Of a stretch of 64,000 nt of DNA, positions 57,225 to 64,000 are shown piece by piece. The position numbers and the translations under genes were made by a program. This DNA comes from Bradyrhizobium sp. LTSP885 (GTDB lineage Bacteria; Pseudomonadota; Alphaproteobacteria; Rhizobiales; Xanthobacteraceae): contig NZ_JYMT01000042.1 in the NCBI RefSeq assembly GCF_000938305.1, positions 1-64,000 on the forward strand, in the 5' to 3' direction. Position 1 is the stretch's first letter. Each line of letters starts with the position of its first letter. The notes below the pieces were generated by a model. It saw nothing but the letters and a program-made list of their open reading frames with translations, did no database searches and was not told where the DNA came from.

Positions 57225-58817
57225 ATGAAAACCTTGCTGTCTGCAATCCTGCTGCCGCTGTTGATCGCAGTGGCGATCGTGGCGGCACCGCTGCGGCCAT
57301 TCGCGCAGACAAAGCCGCAATATCAGCCGCAGGCGGTGTTCTGCGCGGACGGGACCGGCACGCTGTGTTCGAATATCCCCGGCTATATCGGTCCGGATTC
57401 GCGATTGGGGCTGACCCTCGGCTACGATGGCCTGTTCGGCAAGCTGCCGGGGAATGTATCCGAGGACGTGCAGACGCCGTTCGACAATATGGCCTGGCAG
57501 ATGTTTGTGGCGCTCAATTGGGCGGCGGACGCGACCTTGAAGCCGGCGGCGCAGGGGCTGACGCAGCCCGGCCCGCGGGTCTGGCAGACCTATCGCAAGG
57601 TCAGCGCGCTGTTCGGCAACTCCAAGGTCAGGGCGCCCTGCGCCCAACAGATTGCGCTGCCGACCTTCTATATCGGCTCGGACGGCAAGGGCACGCCGGC
57701 GCCGAACAACGAAGAGTATCTGCAGGCTTCGACCAAGCTGCCGCTGATCGACGTCAACGGCAACTGGACGCTGTTCGAACGGCGCGTCAATGAGATCGAG
57801 GCGGACTACCTGCGCGCTCCCGGCGGATTGCATGCGGAAACGCTGACCACGCGGAAGGGCCAGCTTGCCTTTATCAAGAACCACCCGCAGGGCGCCGAGT
57901 TCACCTCGTCGGGCACGATTCCCGATGGCAAGAACGGATCGATCGAGATCAAGGCGGCCTGGCGCATTCTCGACATTGCCAGCGGCGACGATCCATCGAA
58001 GTTTCTGACGCAGAATATCTTGCTCGCGGTCTCCGGAGATCTCGTCGGCAACGGCCGCCCGTTCTGCCGCAGCGAGAAGGTCGCGCTGGTGGGCATGCAC
58101 ATCCTGCAGCGCAATCCGAAGGATCCGAAGAACCCGGCGCTGCTGCCGCAATGGATCTGGGCCACCTTCGAGCATGTCGACAACGCGCCGCAGGCCGCAT
58201 CGCCCTGCAATGTTGCGAACGGCTGCGGTACCAACAAGGCAACGGACTGGATCAACCAGCCGAGCTGTGGACCAGCCGCAACAGCCCCAGGCGCGCACTA
58301 TTCGTTCTATGCCTCTCCGCAAGCCGGTCAGGGCACCAACATCGGGCCTCAGGGGCCAAGCGGTGCGAAGACGAAGTTTCCCTGGAATTCGGCCAAGCCC
58401 TACGCGCGCGGCGGAACGACGCCGGCATCGGCGATGCCGCAGGTGGTGCGCTGCTGGCAAATCTATCCAACGACGACAGTGCTGAACGAGCAATGGCGGA
58501 TGGCGCTCGGCTCGCTCAAGAGCGTATTCCAGAACTATATGCTGATCGGCACGCAATGGGGTGGCACTGTCGAGCCCCCCACGCCGCCAAATCCGATGCC
58601 GGCCGCTGCGGTGCCGGGCATGCTCTCGAACCTCACGCTGGAAACCTACATCCAGAACTACACCGGCAGCGACAGCAAGCTGCCGGGTCCGGGCACGTGC
58701 GTCGGTTGCCACAACTTCGCGACGCTGGTCGACAAGAAGACCAAGGCGAATTTCAGCTTCCTGCCGGGCCTGGCGAACCCGGACACCGCGCGCAGCGAAA
58801 TCAAGACAGCCGATTGA
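57225..58817 (+). CDS. Large exported protein with one C-terminal haem-c motif
   Basis: Exported protein of 530 aa with a signal peptide (about 1-28, ending PFAQT). Most of the chain is unrecognised: ten or more aromatic motifs such as FDNMAWQMFVALNWAAD, FERRVNEIEADYLRAPG, WRILDIASGDDPSKF and QWIWATFEHVDNAPQA, and several cysteines. At the end a single CVGCH (492-496) would bind a c-type haem, followed by only 34 residues that contain no methionine for a sixth ligand. A haem-dependent oxidase or electron acceptor is possible. Preceded by an A+T-rich leader. Confidence 0.75.
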   Translation: MKTLLSAILLPLLIAVAIVAAPLRPFAQTKPQYQPQAVFCADGTGTLCSNIPGYIGPDSRLGLTLGYDGLFGKLPGNVSEDVQTPFDNMAWQMFVALNWAADATLKPAAQGLTQPGPRVWQTYRKVSALFGNSKVRAPCAQQIALPTFYIGSDGKGTPAPNNEEYLQASTKLPLIDVNGNWTLFERRVNEIEADYLRAPGGLHAETLTTRKGQLAFIKNHPQGAEFTSSGTIPDGKNGSIEIKAAWRILDIASGDDPSKFLTQNILLAVSGDLVGNGRPFCRSEKVALVGMHILQRNPKDPKNPALLPQWIWATFEHVDNAPQAASPCNVANGCGTNKATDWINQPSCGPAATAPGAHYSFYASPQAGQGTNIGPQGPSGAKTKFPWNSAKPYARGGTTPASAMPQVVRCWQIYPTTTVLNEQWRMALGSLKSVFQNYMLIGTQWGGTVEPPTPPNPMPAAAVPGMLSNLTLETYIQNYTGSDSKLPGPGTCVGCHNFATLVDKKTKANFSFLPGLANPDTARSEIKTAD

Positions 58818-58837
58818 GGCGGCCTCAGCCGGAAGGC

Positions 58838-59083
58838 CTAGGCGCGCTCGGGCAATTTGCTCCAGCGCGGTGCTGGATCGAGCGGCGTGCGATAGAGTTC
58901 CCTGTTGTCGGCATCGGTGACGCGCACCGCGCAGCCGCGCGCCTTCAGCTCGGGCTTCACCTGCGACAGCTCGTCGGCCAGCTGATCGGCGCGATCGGAG
59001 GCGACGCTGATGTCTTCGAGGATGATGGTCCCCTGATTGCGGAACTCTTGTCCCACCACGAGATCGAATTTGTAGTACGGCAT
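58838..59083 (-). CDS. Small DUF6894-like protein
   Basis: Soluble protein of 81 aa starting MPYYKFDLVVGQEFRNQGTI. It resembles the DUF6894 pattern (an opening YF-type strand, a short acidic turn, then a helix with repeated Ala/Asp and a final strand with DADNRELYRTP), though more loosely than the 59426-59656 protein. GGAGA lies 8 nt upstream of the ATG. It converges with the haem-protein gene. Function unknown. Confidence 0.6.
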   Translation of the reverse strand: MPYYKFDLVVGQEFRNQGTIILEDISVASDRADQLADELSQVKPELKARGCAVRVTDADNRELYRTPLDPAPRWSKLPERA

Positions 59084-59275
59084 TCCGAAATTCTCCGCCG
59101 AAGGTCCCTTACTTTCGGTATGCAGCACAGGGTAACACTGAGTCGACGGTTCCCTAAGGCACATCGCGCACAATCATCGGGCGATCGGCGCAAAATCGAT
59201 GTGCAGCGGGTCGTGTGTGATGCGTGAATGCGCAGCGTGTCCGTAGTTCACCGGAGATTCGCTGCACGCCAAGCG

Positions 59276-59416
59276 TTAATCCGCCTTGCCCAGTGCGTGC
59301 CTGGCGCGCCATTTCGGGCCGGGGCCGCGCATGTAATGCCGCTCGGGCCGGTAGGGATTGCAGACGCTTTCGATCAGCGCGAGCAGTGCATTCAAGCGGC
59401 GGCGCAGCGGCGTCAT
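59276..59416 (-). CDS. Very small basic protein downstream of a DUF6894 gene
   Basis: Protein of 46 aa starting MTPLRRRLNALLALIES. It continues CNPYRPERHYMRGPGPKWRA and ends HALGKAD. It is strongly basic with a Pro/Tyr-rich middle. It starts 9 bp after the stop of the DUF6894 gene on the same strand, with AAGGCG 6 nt upstream, so translational coupling is likely. It is too short for most gene callers. No family recognised. Confidence 0.5.
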   Translation of the reverse strand: MTPLRRRLNALLALIESVCNPYRPERHYMRGPGPKWRARHALGKAD

Positions 59417-59425
59417 GTCTGCGCC

Positions 59426-59656
59426 TTAGTGCAGCTGGCCGAGCACGGCCGCAAACGGCAGCTCGAAAACTTCGTCGCCGAGATCGTCGGTGACATGCAG
59501 GATCCAGTTGCGCCAATCTTCCGCGCTCGGGATCATGACGTAAGTGCGCACCAGCCGCTCGGCATGCTCGCGCGCTTCCGAAAGGTTCATGGCAGCGCCG
59601 GTCCGGTCCACCAGGACGTGTTCGTCGTCGGAGCAGTGGAAATAGAGGGCGGTCAT
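59426..59656 (-). CDS. DUF6894 family small protein
   Basis: Soluble protein of 76 aa starting MTALYFHCSDDEHVLVDRTG. It has the typical DUF6894 layout: a first strand ending in H-C-S, a turn with D-R-T-G, the helix AMNLSEAREHAERLVRTY, and a final strand VTDDLGDEVFELPF. Such proteins are frequent in Bradyrhizobium and Methylobacterium and have no known role. A weak GGGA site lies upstream. It is followed by the 46-aa gene after 9 bp. Confidence 0.75.
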   Translation of the reverse strand: MTALYFHCSDDEHVLVDRTGAAMNLSEAREHAERLVRTYVMIPSAEDWRNWILHVTDDLGDEVFELPFAAVLGQLH

Positions 59657-59793
59657 GTTCTGATTCCCATGTGGCGATTCTCGCGCTTGAGATAGCAGCG
59701 CGCAGCCTTGCCGAGAATCCGGGTGATACCCCATCGGTAAACTACGGGGAATACAGCACATTTGAATCAACTGGCCGTGATGACACCGTGACG

Positions 59794-60138
59794 TCAGAAA
59801 ATCGCCTCACCGATCGCAACCTCGCTGCGCGGGCCGAGCACGATCACCTGTCCCTCTGCATTCTTCGCACCGAGGATCAGGAGTTCCGAGGTGAAACCCG
59901 CGATATTCTTCGGACCAAAATTGCAGACGCAGACGACCAGCGAGCCGAGCAGCGCCGCCGGCTCGTAATTGGTGATCTGCGCACTGGACCACATGATCCT
60001 GTCAGCGCCGACATCGACGCCGACCTTCCAGGACGGATTGCGCGCGCGCGGAAACGGCTGCACGTCGACGACCTTGCCGATGCGAATATCGAGCCGGGCG
60101 AAATCGTCGTAGGCGGCGAGTGGTTTCAGGGGAGACAT
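59794..60138 (-). CDS. csaA: tRNA-binding protein CsaA-like
   Basis: Small OB-fold protein of 114 aa of the CsaA/Trbp111 family, which binds tRNA or acts as a chaperone for export. It reads DFARLDIRIGKVVDVQPFP, PSWKVGVDVGADRIMWSSAQI, LLGSLVVCVCNFGPKNIAGF and ends with LGPRSEVAIGEAIF. AGGAG lies 8 nt upstream of the ATG, and the start is 3 bp after the stop of the LysE-type gene, indicating coupling. It is the last gene of a four-gene minus-strand run. Confidence 0.9.
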   Translation of the reverse strand: MSPLKPLAAYDDFARLDIRIGKVVDVQPFPRARNPSWKVGVDVGADRIMWSSAQITNYEPAALLGSLVVCVCNFGPKNIAGFTSELLILGAKNAEGQVIVLGPRSEVAIGEAIF

Positions 60139-60140
60139 CC

Positions 60141-60767
60141 TCACCGCTCCTGAAAGGCGAGGCGGACGCCGAGCGCGATGTAGATCGTGCCGACCACGCG
60201 GCCCTGCCATCGCCCGATGCTTCGATTCCGCCTGATCCAGGGGCTGATCTGGCCGGCCGCCAGCGCCAGCAGCGAGGTGTAGGCGGCGCTCATCGCGACG
60301 AAGATCAGGCCGAGCGTTGCGAACTGCACGACCGCGGAGCCGTGACCGGGGTGGACGAACTGCGGCAGGAAGGCCAGGAAGAACAGGGCGGTCTTCGGAT
60401 TGAGCATCTCCGCCAAGATCGCCTGGCGGAACGCGCGCCGCGCATCAACCGGCTGCGCGGCGGGAAGCGACAGGTCGTCGCTCTTCGCGAACAGCGCGCG
60501 GATGCCAAGCACTATCAAATAGGCCACGCCGGCATACTTTACGATTGAGAACGCCAACGCCGAGGTCATCAGCACGGCCGACAGGCCGAATGTCGCCATC
60601 GCGGTGTGGACGAGATCGCCAAGCGCAATGCCGAACCCGGTCGCGACGCCAACGCGCGGCCCGCCGGTCACGGAGCGCGCGAGCACCAGCAGCACGGCCG
60701 GGCCGGGGATCAGGAACAGGCCGAGCACGACCGCGGCGTAGGTGAGCAGAGTAGTAATGTCGATCAT
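60141..60767 (-). CDS. LysE family amino-acid exporter
   Basis: Inner-membrane exporter of 208 aa with about six transmembrane segments. The N-terminal YAAVVLGLFLIPGPAVLLVLARSV carries the LysE-family GPxxxxV signature, followed by GPRVGVATGFGIALGDLVHT. The C-terminal segment ends in a basic cytoplasmic stretch. Substrate unknown; the family exports basic amino acids, homoserine or similar. Its start overlaps pdxY by four bases, and csaA starts 3 bp later, so it belongs to the pdxY unit. Confidence 0.92.
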   Translation of the reverse strand: MIDITTLLTYAAVVLGLFLIPGPAVLLVLARSVTGGPRVGVATGFGIALGDLVHTAMATFGLSAVLMTSALAFSIVKYAGVAYLIVLGIRALFAKSDDLSLPAAQPVDARRAFRQAILAEMLNPKTALFFLAFLPQFVHPGHGSAVVQFATLGLIFVAMSAAYTSLLALAAGQISPWIRRNRSIGRWQGRVVGTIYIALGVRLAFQER

Positions 60768-61642
60768 GACGTTTGTCCCTGATGTTGAGCTGCGGTGATG
60801 GCCTCTGCCTCGAAGCGGCGCGTCGGATGAACCAATTCCGCGGCGCTTTCGACAATGCGCATTTCCTCGGTCCCCCTCAGCGCGGTGCGCTCCAGCACCG
60901 CGAAGACGGCTGACGCGGCGTGGCTGAGCGCATCTGGTGTCTCCGATCCCCGAACACGTGCTGAGACGAACAGCGCGGCGAAGAGATCGCCGGTGCCGTT
61001 CGGGCTGATCGGCAGTCTTGGCGTGCGCACGCGCCAGGCCTTGGTGCGTTCGATCGCGAGCGTCTCGATCGCGTCGTCAGGCGTGCCGGCGAGCTCGGCG
61101 CTGGTGACGATGACCGTCGACGGACCGCGCGCGATCAGCGTGCGGGCCTGCGCGATCACACCATCGATCGTCGTGGCCGGCGTACCGCAGAGCCATTCGA
61201 GCTCGAAATGATTGGGAGTGATGATGTCGGCGAGCGGGCACAGCCCGTCGCGCACCAGCGGCGGGATGTCCGGTCGCACGAACAGGCCGCCGTCGCGATC
61301 GCCGAGCACGGGATCGCAGCAATAGAGCAGGGCTGGATTAGTCGCCTTGGCGCGGGCGACGAACTCGGCCACTTCAGCGCCGATGTCGGCCGAGCCGAGA
61401 TAGCCCGACAGGATCACCTTCGCGCCGTCGACCGCGCCGCGCTCCTCGATTCCGCGCAAGAGGTCGGCGACCAGTTGCACATCGAGCACCCGGCCACGGA
61501 TGGTCTCGTAGCCCGGCCGGTTGCTGAGCAGCGTGGTCGGCACCGCTGTTACGTTGATGCCGTGCGCCTGCATCGGGAACACGGCGGCGCTGTTGCCGAC
61601 ATGGCCCCACGCGACTTGCGACTGGATGGAGATGACGGTCAT
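60764..61642 (-). CDS. pdxY: Pyridoxal kinase (PdxY-like)
   Basis: Salvage kinase of 292 aa that phosphorylates pyridoxal, pyridoxine or pyridoxamine to the B6 cofactor. Family features: MTVISIQSQVAWGHVGNSAAVFP, LLSNRPGYETIRGR, CDPVLGDRDGGLFV, ADIITPNHFELEWLCG and the ATP/phosphate loop SPNGTGDLFAALF with the catalytic aspartate. It overlaps the LysE-type gene by four bases and begins 12 bp after a small membrane protein gene. A MocR regulator and a pyridoxamine-oxidase-fold protein lie elsewhere in the window, 42 kb away. Confidence 0.93.
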   Translation of the reverse strand: MTVISIQSQVAWGHVGNSAAVFPMQAHGINVTAVPTTLLSNRPGYETIRGRVLDVQLVADLLRGIEERGAVDGAKVILSGYLGSADIGAEVAEFVARAKATNPALLYCCDPVLGDRDGGLFVRPDIPPLVRDGLCPLADIITPNHFELEWLCGTPATTIDGVIAQARTLIARGPSTVIVTSAELAGTPDDAIETLAIERTKAWRVRTPRLPISPNGTGDLFAALFVSARVRGSETPDALSHAASAVFAVLERTALRGTEEMRIVESAAELVHPTRRFEAEAITAAQHQGQTS

Positions 61643-61654
61643 GCGGCGGCTGCG

Positions 61655-61828
61655 TCAGCCGAACAGTGCGGCATAGATCACGTAGATCCAGCTCAGGATA
61701 CCGTGGATGATCGCCCACAGGATCGAGTGGTTCTTGGTGTAGGAAATCGCGATCGCCAGCGCCGAGCCGAACCCCACGCCATATTTCGCGCCCTCGACGC
61801 GAACGCCGTAATATCTGCTGCCGTTCAT
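61655..61828 (-). CDS. Small integral membrane protein upstream of pdxY
   Basis: Protein of 57 aa starting MNGSRYYGVRVEGAKYGVGF. Two hydrophobic segments are visible: about 19-33 and 38-56 (ILWAIIHGILSWIYVIYAAL). GAAGGGG lies 5 nt upstream of the ATG. It begins the four-gene run (this gene, pdxY, exporter, csaA). No family recognised; the ending IYVIYAALFG is typical of small rhizobial membrane proteins. Confidence 0.75.
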   Translation of the reverse strand: MNGSRYYGVRVEGAKYGVGFGSALAIAISYTKNHSILWAIIHGILSWIYVIYAALFG

Positions 61829-61967
61829 GGTGACCCCTTCGGTTCGTGGCGTACCGTAACCCACCGACCCCTGCGAGTGAACGGCGGATTGCGGCCTGCT
61901 CATACGCCCTGCGAGCCCTGCATGCCCGTGGGTTGATCGGTGCCGGGCGCTGACGTAAGCGTCCGTC

Positions 61968-62885
61968 ATGACCAAGCCGGCCGGCGCCGCGATCCCAGCC
62001 CAGACATCGGAGACCAAGCCGGCCCTGCTCGGGGTCGCCTGCGGCCTTGGCGCGGCGCTGTTCTGGGCGCTCGGTTTCGTGGCGACGCGGCACGCCCTGA
62101 AGGTCGGCTTCACGCCCGCCGACCTCCTGATGCACCGCTTCCTGTGGTCGGGCCTCGCGTTCCTGCCGGTGGTGCTGCGCGCCGGGTTCGGCAATCTCTG
62201 CGGCATCGGATGGGGCCGGGGACTGGCGCTGATGGTGCTGGGCGGGCCCGTGATGGCCATCATCAGCTACTCCGGCTTCCTGTTCGTGCCGCTGGGGCAC
62301 GGCAGCGTCATCCAGCCGTCCTGCGCGACGCTCGGCGGCCTGTTGCTGGCAGCAGTGTTCCTCAAGGAACGCATCTCGCCGTCGCGCCTGATCGGCGCAC
62401 TCGTCATCATCGGCGGCCTCGTGGTGATCGGGGCCGACTCGATCAGCCATATCGGGGCGAGCGGCGTGCTCGGTGACTTGATCTTCGTGCTGACCGGACT
62501 GATGTTCGCGGGCTTCGGCACGCTGCTGCGCTTCTGGCGTGTCTCTCCGTTCTCCGCGGCCGCCGTCATCAACGTGCTGTCGCTCGCGCTGCTGCCGATC
62601 TATTTGGCGACCGGCGGGCTCGCCAGGCTGGCAGCGATCGGCTGGCCAGAGAACGCGCTGCAGGCGCTGGCGCAGGGGATCCTTGCCGGCCCCGGGGCGC
62701 TCTATCTGTTCGCGGCGTCGATCCAGATCCTCGGCGTCGCGCGTGCCGCGGTCGTTCCTGCGATCGTGCCAGCGCTGACGCTGCTGATCGGCTGGCTTGT
62801 GCTCGGCGAGCCGCCAACCGGCTTGCAGGCGGCGGGATTGATCACAGTGCTGGCGGGGTTCTATCTCGCGCAACGGCAGCGATAA
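61968..62885 (+). CDS. EamA-type drug/metabolite transporter
   Basis: Inner-membrane transporter of 305 aa with ten predicted transmembrane segments in two EamA repeats. First-repeat features: LGAALFWALGFVATRHALK, GPVMAIISYSGFLFVPLGH; second-repeat features: DLIFVLTGLMFAGFGTLLRF and PGALYLFAASIQILGVAR, ending IVPALTLLIGWLVLGE. Substrate unknown; the family moves metabolites or drugs. It is divergent from the small membrane protein gene, with about 140 bp between them. Confidence 0.92.
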   Translation: MTKPAGAAIPAQTSETKPALLGVACGLGAALFWALGFVATRHALKVGFTPADLLMHRFLWSGLAFLPVVLRAGFGNLCGIGWGRGLALMVLGGPVMAIISYSGFLFVPLGHGSVIQPSCATLGGLLLAAVFLKERISPSRLIGALVIIGGLVVIGADSISHIGASGVLGDLIFVLTGLMFAGFGTLLRFWRVSPFSAAAVINVLSLALLPIYLATGGLARLAAIGWPENALQALAQGILAGPGALYLFAASIQILGVARAAVVPAIVPALTLLIGWLVLGEPPTGLQAAGLITVLAGFYLAQRQR

Positions 62886-63021
62886 CAGCCCGGATATACG
62901 TCCCATGGCGAGAGCGAAGCATCTTACAAGCGCATGGCGGCAGGTGGCAGCTTGGCGGCGCTACGCATAGTTGATGGCCGCGCAGACTTCCGCCACGTGT
63001 TCTTTCATGTCACATTGCTGC

Positions 63022-64000
63022 ATGAGCGAAATCGAAACCTTGTTTGGCGCGCTACGCCAGTCGGCCGACGATGGTGTCGTCGACATGCTCGAGCGCATGG
63101 TGCGGGATGCGCCGGATCATGCCCTCAACAGGATGAACGCGCTCGATCTCGCAGGCAAAACCGGCCTCGACGAGGAGCGAGTTATCGCCGGGCTGCTGCA
63201 TGCCGTCGGGCTCGGCATGCTGGAGATGACGTGGAGCGTGATGTGCCCGAGTTGCGCCGGCGTGCTCTCCGCCAACAAGAGCCTGAAGACGCTCAACAGC
63301 GCGCAATACACCTGCGGGTTTTGCGCCGCGGGTTATGAGACGACGCTCGATAATCTGGTTGAGGTGACCTTCACGGTCAGCCCGCGCCTGCGCAAGATCG
63401 CGGCGCATCGTCCCGACCTGTTGTCTGTCGCCGACTATTATCGTCAGGTGTTCTGGAGTTCGGCGATCGATCTTCCCGATGATCTGGAGAAGGTGCTGCG
63501 CGACGTCACGCTCGAGACCGTCGACCTGCCGCCGGGGGAAAGGGCCATCCTGTCCCTGAACGTGCCTGTTGGCACGCTGATCCTGTTCGACCCGGTGACG
63601 CATGCGGCGCAATTCCTTGACGTCAAAGGCGAGGAGGCGCGCGAGCGCCAGAACCTCGCCGTGACCTTCAACAAGATCCAGCTTGCCGTCGACACCGTCG
63701 CCTTACGCCCCGGGCCGCTGCGGCTGACCCTGGAAAACCGCACCGACAATCGGGTGTTGCCGGCGGTGTGGGTGGCGAGCCAGGCGCTGGACGACCTGCT
63801 GACGCGGCGCAAGCCCTTCCTCACCGCAAAACGCCTGCTCACCAACCAGACCTTCCGCGACCTCTACCGGACCGACACGCTCGCGATCGGCCAGCGGCTC
63901 AAGATCCTGAGCCTGACGTTTCTGTTCAGCGACCTCAAGGACTCCACCGCGCTCTATGAGCATGTCGGCGACCTCGTCGCCTTCGATCTCGTCAACGAGC
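63022..64000 (+). CDS. DUF5939-type adenylate cyclase, 5' part
   Basis: Partial gene, 326 codons to the window edge. The N-terminal region carries a zinc-ribbon-like CPSC...CGFC (C75, C78, C98, C101), then a helical and beta region of about 190 residues with VTFTVSPRLRKIAAHRPDLL and LNVPVGTLILFDPVTHAAQF. Near residue 300 the class III cyclase domain begins: TFLFSDLKDSTALYEHVGDL, where the aspartate of FSDL would bind metal. The architecture matches the DUF5939-cyclase group. Sensing through the zinc ribbon is inference. The start ATG has no strong ribosome site. Confidence 0.85.
   Translation, partial: MSEIETLFGALRQSADDGVVDMLERMVRDAPDHALNRMNALDLAGKTGLDEERVIAGLLHAVGLGMLEMTWSVMCPSCAGVLSANKSLKTLNSAQYTCGFCAAGYETTLDNLVEVTFTVSPRLRKIAAHRPDLLSVADYYRQVFWSSAIDLPDDLEKVLRDVTLETVDLPPGERAILSLNVPVGTLILFDPVTHAAQFLDVKGEEARERQNLAVTFNKIQLAVDTVALRPGPLRLTLENRTDNRVLPAVWVASQALDDLLTRRKPFLTAKRLLTNQTFRDLYRTDTLAIGQRLKILSLTFLFSDLKDSTALYEHVGDLVAFDLVNE

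Noticed and set aside
57060..58712. A 550-codon open frame on the minus strand opposite the haem protein
   Set aside because: The plus-strand reading has a signal peptide and CVGCH; the antisense translation is Arg-rich with no domain.
61374..62906. A 510-codon minus-strand frame across the EamA transporter and pdxY
   Set aside because: Both pdxY and the transporter have clear family motifs in other frames. The translation is full of repeated Arg, Gln and His, as expected of a shadow frame.
1..64000. tRNA, rRNA or CRISPR loci
   Set aside because: Scanning for TPsiC-arm-like GGTTCGAATC motifs, rRNA landmarks and regularly spaced direct repeats gave nothing convincing. A dedicated search would be needed to exclude an unusual tRNA.

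Overview
The window looks like a chromosomal segment of a high-GC alphaproteobacterium in the Bradyrhizobium/Bradyrhizobiaceae group. The evidence is a type II glutamine synthetase (glnII) behind a -24/-12 promoter, a MaeB-type malic enzyme with a phosphotransacetylase domain, many small exported proteins typical of the group, two DUF6894-like proteins, and several palindromic intergenic repeat families. I see no rRNA, tRNA, CRISPR array or prophage. The identity is inferred from gene content and style, not from a database search.

Layout. 1-1061: a complete IS481-type insertion sequence with 30-bp perfect terminal repeats and a 5-bp target duplication. 1-16.6 kb: selO, aspS, a large anchored periplasmic protein, maeB, a DoxX protein, a DHFR-like reductase, a polysaccharide deacetylase, a Tat-like glutathione peroxidase, a two-module L,D-transpeptidase, creA and several tiny exported proteins. 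16.7-24.7 kb: a MocR regulator divergent from a flavin-nucleotide-binding protein, an ArgE/DapE-like deacylase, and a compact kynurenine operon (esterase-type formamidase, kynA, kynU) that should take tryptophan to anthranilate plus alanine. A corrinoid-binding protein and a thioesterase follow. 24.8-30.6 kb: a GNAT protein with a structured leader, a one-base-frameshifted monooxygenase, a DUF2161 protein, a GrlR-like protein, an SDR, a GDSL hydrolase and a tyrosine phosphatase.

30.6-35.3 kb: glnII with its sigma-54 promoter and strong terminator, followed by a run of a tandem GrlR-like protein, a cytoplasmic ModA-like protein and a Sel1-repeat protein. 35.4-37.7 kb: an ABC-F ATPase whose stop codon lies inside a REP, next to a RAYT transposase gene bracketed by inverted REPs of the family also found behind aspS. 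37.7-44.3 kb: hydrolases and a signalling patch (HD-GYP with a receiver-like domain, DUF2336, two PilZ proteins, an AraC regulator). 44.4-54.6 kb: nitroreductase, hydrolase, acyl-CoA dehydrogenase, a chemoreceptor, an FMN reductase, an L,D-transpeptidase lipoprotein, a proline-rich membrane protein and RlpA. 54.6-64 kb: a methyltransferase, a DUF1993 protein, an epimerase, an unusual exported protein with one haem-c motif near its C-terminus, DUF6894-like proteins, a four-gene run (small membrane protein, pdxY, LysE exporter, csaA), an EamA transporter and the start of a zinc-ribbon adenylate cyclase that runs off the window.

Most of the window is ordinary core and accessory metabolism. The points most worth a second look are the REP-RAYT unit, the GrlR-like proteins, the interlocked hairpins ahead of the haem protein, the frameshifted monooxygenase, the kynurenine operon with its palindromic operator candidate, and the possible small RNA before the terminator near 54.2 kb.
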